DNA of 38,441 nucleotides from SAR202 cluster bacterium bin90 (GTDB lineage: Bacteria; Chloroflexota; Dehalococcoidia; Lucifugimonadales; JADFKI01), in the NCBI GenBank assembly GCA_002238855.1, contig MPND01000035.1, positions 1 through 38,441 on the forward strand. The letters run 5' to 3'. The number at the start of each line of letters is the position of its first letter. The stretch's first letter is position 1. Shown in pieces: positions 34,925-38,441 of this stretch. Both the position numbers and the translations under genes were made by a program. Below the pieces are notes generated by a model. That model ran no database searches. It worked only from the letters and a program-made list of their open reading frames with translations, and was not told the origin of the DNA.

Positions 34925-35234
34925 AAAGCCGTCAATTCGATTGACTGCCGGGAGAAACGGAGCGTGATGTGAACCTGAAGTGTCAGGTTGGCCAACCCGA
35001 TGGCTTTGACGGGCGCGCCGGCTTCTGAAACTCTGTGCAATGCGTTCTTCGACTATTGAAATCTGGCTACAGATCGAGAAGGCTGACGCCGCGGATAAGT
35101 CCACGAACGAGGTTCATGTTCAGGCGGTGCCGCGACTGCCGGAAGGTCCGGGACCTGAACGGCGGCTATCCGGAACGGATAATTATGATGCTGTGCCATC
35201 CATATGAACGCAAGTGGATGGATGGCTTGTCCTG
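34925..35234. other. Short non-coding stretch
   Basis: About 310 bases between the zinc-ribbon protein and the small orphan gene. No recognised feature; a 66-codon frame at 35035-35235 has no domain and overlaps the orphan start by one base. Confidence 0.35.
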
Positions 35235-35561
35235 ATGCCTGACCCGACGCCCCAGCCAACGCCGCGACCAAAGAAACCGGTTACGCATCCGGCACGGGGC
35301 GGGTACAGTGCGGGCCATAAGGGCGGCGCAAAGCTGAGTGGTGAGGAAGAGTCGTACGCACAAGACTTCATTGACATTTTGGGCGGCATCGTCGCCGGCG
35401 CTGTAACTGCCGGCGATATGCACCCGGGCATTTTCGAGTCGCGCTCTCCATTCTGGCAGGCAGGCCTAGCCTGGTGGCGGTGGAAACCTGCAATCGCCCC
35501 GTATCCCGGCCTTATGTACGGACCGGACGGCGATACCGAACCGAACAGGCCCAGGCGCTAG
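35235..35561 (+). CDS. Small uncharacterised protein
   Basis: A 108-aa frame from ATG 35235: a Pro/Lys-rich start (MPDPTPQPTPRPKKP), a helical centre (YAQDFIDILGGIVAGAVTAG) and an aromatic-rich end (WQAGLAWWRWKP). No known family. Support comes from composition and from a clear terminator 46 bases after the stop codon; the ribosome-binding site is weak, and an in-frame ATG at 35214 would add seven residues. Confidence 0.5.
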   Translation: MPDPTPQPTPRPKKPVTHPARGGYSAGHKGGAKLSGEEESYAQDFIDILGGIVAGAVTAGDMHPGIFESRSPFWQAGLAWWRWKPAIAPYPGLMYGPDGDTEPNRPRR

Positions 35562-35606
35562 AAATGTTCGGCAACTGAGTCGCTAGCTCGACTGTGTCCG
35601 TTGGCG

Positions 35607-35632
35607 AGGGGCAGATGTCACAACCTGCCCCT
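35607..35632 (+). terminator. Terminator hairpin after small orphan gene
   Basis: AGGGGCAG (35607-35614) and CTGCCCCT (35625-35632) form a perfect eight-base stem with a ten-base loop, followed by TCTCTGTG. It lies between two convergent genes (the orphan gene and DUF805), so it may serve both. Confidence 0.65.
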
Positions 35633-35660
35633 TCTCTGTGCAGTCGGCTAATCGGACATC

Positions 35661-36086
35661 CTATGGTGGCCCGTAGCGGTTGGGCAATTGGCTACCGGGC
35701 TTGAATCCGATGTAGAGCCAGGCAAAGAGTCCGACCAGAGGTATGACCAGGAATGACCATGTGCTGTAGTCTCCGAAAATCCAGTGCACGAGTCCGAGCA
35801 CGGGACTGAGCAAGACTATGAACCCGAGTAAGGGTACGAATATGAGCAGGTACCACGCGCTGAGTTCGATGTCGTGCAGCCTCCTGGCGGTCACCGCAAG
35901 GCTCACCCACATCCACAGAATCGCCACCGGGAATACTGACATTTCCCAATCTGTATTGAAGGTCCAGACAATGAGAAAGCGGAGTATCAGAAACGTGACT
36001 ATGACAGTAAGCCAGAACTCGAAGCGGGCTGCGCGACCGCGGAATGAGAAAGGTCTCCTCATCGCTCGAAGCCATAGGCTCTTCAT
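35661..36086 (-). CDS. DUF805 family inner-membrane protein
   Basis: A 141-aa protein with the DUF805 pattern: FSFRGRAARFEFW at the N-terminus, three to four TM helices (LTVIVTFLILRFLIVWTF, the AILWMWVSL region, LIFVPLLGFIVLL, FLVIPLVGLFAWLYI), RRLHDIELSAWYLL in the middle, and GFKPGSQLPNRYG at the end. The function of the family is unknown. Its ATG (36086) overlaps the terminal stop of the upstream decayed recombinase. Confidence 0.88.
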   Translation of the reverse strand: MKSLWLRAMRRPFSFRGRAARFEFWLTVIVTFLILRFLIVWTFNTDWEMSVFPVAILWMWVSLAVTARRLHDIELSAWYLLIFVPLLGFIVLLSPVLGLVHWIFGDYSTWSFLVIPLVGLFAWLYIGFKPGSQLPNRYGPP

Positions 36087-36450
36087 GGGTCTGGATCCAA
36101 TAGCCTCGTGTGATCCGGTATCCAGTCGATGTAAATGAGCGACGTCTGCATGCTGTTGTGGTCGAGCCAGCGTTGAACGGTCATACTGCTTGCCTCAACG
36201 ATTTCACCCTGGCACGTGCTGTGAACGTGTAGTCCAGAGCGGTCTTTAATGCCGTCCGCAGTTCCGAATACATTAACACGATGCGCGGCCTGCGTCCTTT
36301 GCCGCGGCTCATACGGAATGTGGGATCGCTGGTGTCCAGGAACACATCGCTGATCAATGGCGCCTGGCCCTGGATATTCAGAGGCCGGCACGCCACTGAA
36401 TGAGCATCAGCCATAGCGCTCGTCATTTGCCCACTGCTGGATGAGCGCAA
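36083..36450 (-). pseudogene. Decayed tyrosine recombinase (C-terminal part)
   Basis: Minus-strand fragments in two frames match the catalytic domain of a tyrosine recombinase in the correct order. First comes FLDTSDPTFRMSRGKGRRPR then IVLMYSELRTAL (the GKGxKxR beta-hairpin region), in the frame ending at 36181. Then, after a shift, comes VQRWLDHNSMQTSLIYIDWIPD with the LGHxSxxTTxxY region and its Tyr, in the frame ending at 36083. The HxxR box and the N-terminal domain are missing. It is a different type from the two intact recombinases. Confidence 0.72.
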
Positions 36451-37051
36451 GGCTGTACGAAAATCATTTAATGACTTTTACGGACTCGCCTCCAGAGTCA
36501 TCCACGGAACGTTCCCTACCAAGAGCAAAGACATCTGCATGGCCGATAGGGCCACGACCCTGTGTCGCAACGGTATCCTGAAGACAGTTGAACATCGAAA
36601 CCGACCCAATTGGACGGAGATCCTCTTGCGTAGACGGTGTAAGTATACTTGAATCTTCCTGGGAGCTCAGAGTTGGTTGATGGATGCAAGTAAAAGCGCT
36701 TCAATTGTCGCCCACAGATATAAGGGGCTTGAGGGCGATTGTGAGATTCTCCCGATGCGCACGGCGATTAATAGCCTGCAGCGCAAGTTTGGAGACGACG
36801 TCGAAAACCACACCTACAACTTTCACCCAATTTCGAGTCGGCTACGGGATGCCTAGGGGCGAGACTATGGTAACAGAGGATCCGTAACCTCCGAACTTGT
36901 GGGAAGCAGAATTTGTGGAACCGATAGGCAAGCATGCCGTCCTATCGGAACAAAGACAGCGCCTGCTGAACCTCTCTGTCAGAGGAGCCGGAACAGTCAG
37001 AGAGGCCACACCCGGCAGGCACTTCCCCAAGAGCGTTTCCCTTGGTGAAAA
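36451..37051. other. Non-coding region with hairpins near the solute-binding gene
   Basis: About 600 bases without a supported gene. CCGATAGG/CCTATCGG (36921-36928 with 36941-36948) and CCTCTCTG/CAGAGAGG (36971-36978 with 36998-37005) are two perfect eight-base stems within 90 bases, located just past the 3' end of the minus-strand solute-binding gene. They could be a processing or terminator region. Confidence 0.4.
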
Positions 37052-38134
37052 TCACTGCGTTCGGCCACGCTCCCCCTCGTTCCACATTCTGGCCCGGCGC
37101 ATGAACACCGAGGGGTCCTGAAGCCACTCCGCGTAACCGATGCTCAGGCTGTCCGTCAGATAGCTGATCTTATCGTCAAGACAGGAGGCCAGAGCCTCAT
37201 CCTCCAGGGCGAGTGTGAAGCCGCCGTACTCAACCTCATCATCGAGAGCCCCAATCGCCAGCGAGCCGCCGGAGGTATGGACGGCATCGCGGTTGCCTAT
37301 CTCTCCTCTTGCCACCGCATCTATCGTGCCATCCGCCAGCGCTTCGAGGAGGTCGGTCTCACCCGTCTCACTTCCCAGATAAACAACCTGGGGCATGTTA
37401 TCGGAAGGAGGGCGCATGAGGGACCGTCCCGCAAGATTGGCAGACTCATTGGCTGAGGTGATCACGTAGTCCTGGCTGCCGTCTGCGACCACCGTGCCGT
37501 GCGGTGTGTCAACCTGCACGCCGTGCGAGAGAACGCCATCCGGCCCCACAAGTCCCACAAGCTCCAGAAGGCGGAACTCTCCGGTAGTGCCCTCAAGGAC
37601 GCCAATCCGGGCGTCACTGGTCAGGTCCGCATATGTGGCAAGGCGCTCGGAGTCTTCGGTCCTCACGAGAAGCGACTGGCGAAAGGCGATGTGGCCGGAA
37701 GTGAATTGGACTACCTGCTTGCCTGTGGCGTCGCGTCGCCTGGAGTCAAGTATCGTGATGCCTCCGCCAACGATGTCGTATTCCGGGCCCGCTGACTGCA
37801 GCCAGATGTCATCCCAAGGTGCTATGCCGCGACGGGAGAAGGAAAGCCCGGTATCCTTCATGGCCTCGAGTGCTGTCAGCAGGTCCGCCTCATAACCGGC
37901 ATGAGTGTTTAAGCCCTCTGAATCGGAATCTTCGTCGGCGCTATAGCTGACGGGAGTGAAGAAGGCGTAGAAACCGACGTTGAGGACGCGGGTTTCATCT
38001 GTGCATGCTTCCGGCGAGGTGGAATCAGACGAACAGGCGGTAAGTGAAAGAATCATCACGCCACATAGAAGAGCATAAGCGGTGAACGGACGCAAGTAGC
38101 GCTTGATAAACGACAATAGCTTGTATGCTGTCAA
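37052..38134 (-). CDS. Amino-acid-type ABC transporter substrate-binding lipoprotein
   Basis: A 360-aa SBP_bac_3-type protein. The N-terminus is a lipoprotein signal: basic segment, hydrophobic core (YALLCGVMILSL) and lipobox LTAC with Cys at about residue 34, followed by a Ser-rich tether. The mature part has the fold's landmarks: LNVGFYAFFTPVSY, AGYEADLLTALEAM, WDDIWLQSAGPEYDIVGGGI, then TYADLTSDARIGVLEGTTGE and the C-terminal GGFTLALEDEALASCLDDKI segment. The only nearby start is TTG 38134, with no obvious ribosome-binding site. Permease and ATPase genes are not in the window. Substrate cannot be told; polar amino acids or related compounds are typical. Confidence 0.8.
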   Translation of the reverse strand: MTAYKLLSFIKRYLRPFTAYALLCGVMILSLTACSSDSTSPEACTDETRVLNVGFYAFFTPVSYSADEDSDSEGLNTHAGYEADLLTALEAMKDTGLSFSRRGIAPWDDIWLQSAGPEYDIVGGGITILDSRRRDATGKQVVQFTSGHIAFRQSLLVRTEDSERLATYADLTSDARIGVLEGTTGEFRLLELVGLVGPDGVLSHGVQVDTPHGTVVADGSQDYVITSANESANLAGRSLMRPPSDNMPQVVYLGSETGETDLLEALADGTIDAVARGEIGNRDAVHTSGGSLAIGALDDEVEYGGFTLALEDEALASCLDDKISYLTDSLSIGYAEWLQDPSVFMRRARMWNEGERGRTQ

Positions 38135-38441
38135 TGAGATTCATTTGTGCCAGATTGAATATCCAGATGAGGGGCGCGTCGTCAATTGCTGGATGATCTC
38201 AGGAGTAGACTGAGCCGTGCAGGGGCAAGACACCCTTCTCGCAGCGCCCGTCACTCCGAACTGATACAAGGGAAACAAGGCCCGCATCTGCAAGCAGGAG
38301 GACGGTAGACATGATACATAAGACCGACTCCTGCGTACAGGAGGCAATCGGGGCCCGGGCAACTCCGGTCAGACACCGGCGTCTTCCGAGTAAACATAAG
38401 TCCTCTGAGCGTAAACAACGGTGCCGGCCGTAGAAGACTTA
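38135..38441. other. Window end: promoter region and possible small frame
   Basis: Upstream of the solute-binding gene. It contains a six-base stem with tetraloop, CTCCTG-CGTA-CAGGAG (38328-38343), and a 39-codon plus-strand frame from ATG 38311 with AGGAGG nine bases upstream (MIHKTDSCVQEAIGAR...), which is basic and unrecognised. Neither is strongly supported. Confidence 0.3.

Noticed and set aside
36842-37030. A 62-codon minus-strand frame downstream of the solute-binding gene
   Set aside because: It lies on two hairpins and has no recognisable domain.

Overview
The window looks like a stretch of a large, moderately GC-rich bacterial plasmid or an integrated plasmid/ICE-like island. It carries a full replication module, a ParA-type partition pair, two sister tyrosine recombinases, a defence-rich accessory block, a conjugation-type ATPase with a Replic_Relax-like protein, and insertion-sequence debris. 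The host cannot be fixed from sequence alone. The mix of Replic_Relax and TraG-like genes, small IS1595-type zinc-ribbon proteins, and a lipoprotein amino-acid-binding protein makes Chloroflexota (SAR202/Dehalococcoidia-like) my best guess, at low confidence.

Layout. 0-1 kb: an IS110-family transposase cut by the window edge. 1-3.2 kb: about 1.3 kb of repeat-rich non-coding DNA, with a perfect 22-bp inverted repeat and palindromes related to GACGCATATGCGTC, then a parA/ribbon-helix-helix operon. 3.4-4.8 kb: an inverted-repeat element and tyrosine recombinase 1. 4.8-6.2 kb: a second non-coding repeat field. 6.2-10.0 kb: a tight primase/helicase/initiator operon ordered as in IncQ-type replicons, closed by a strong terminator. 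10.15-10.9 kb: a large iteron array of about 17 copies of GTTAGCGCAAAACA, mostly at 43-44 bp phasing and embedded in a 174-bp higher-order repeat. 11.4-12.3 kb: tyrosine recombinase 2, a paralogue of the first.

12.9-28 kb is an accessory, defence-like block. It holds a 1530-aa sacsin/HSP90-like ATPase with a DUF3883 (NO VEIN) C-terminus, a stand-alone RelA/SpoT synthetase-domain protein, a SLATT-like two-TM protein translationally coupled to a protein with eleven TGPGGGxx octapeptide repeats, and a Septu-like PtuA/PtuB pair. After these come a graveyard of IS21, IS110 and IS256 fragments around a membrane gene with an in-frame TAG, a rhomboid protease, and an unrecognised two-gene operon whose first product has a nuclease-like motif.

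28-34 kb is a transfer-like region: an HTH protein with an acidic linker is divergent from a membrane-anchored HerA/TraG-like ATPase and a Replic_Relax-like protein, with CGGAAAA-type repeats between them. 34-38.4 kb holds a truncated IS1595-type zinc-ribbon protein, a small orphan gene, a DUF805 membrane protein next to a decayed tyrosine recombinase, and a solute-binding lipoprotein. This last part looks more like ordinary chromosomal DNA and may mark an element boundary.

The best candidates for undescribed biology are the replicon with its phased iteron array, the SLATT/octapeptide-repeat gene pair, the 25.6-28.0 kb two-gene operon, and the RelA-like gene with a short basic gene overlapping it tail-to-tail.
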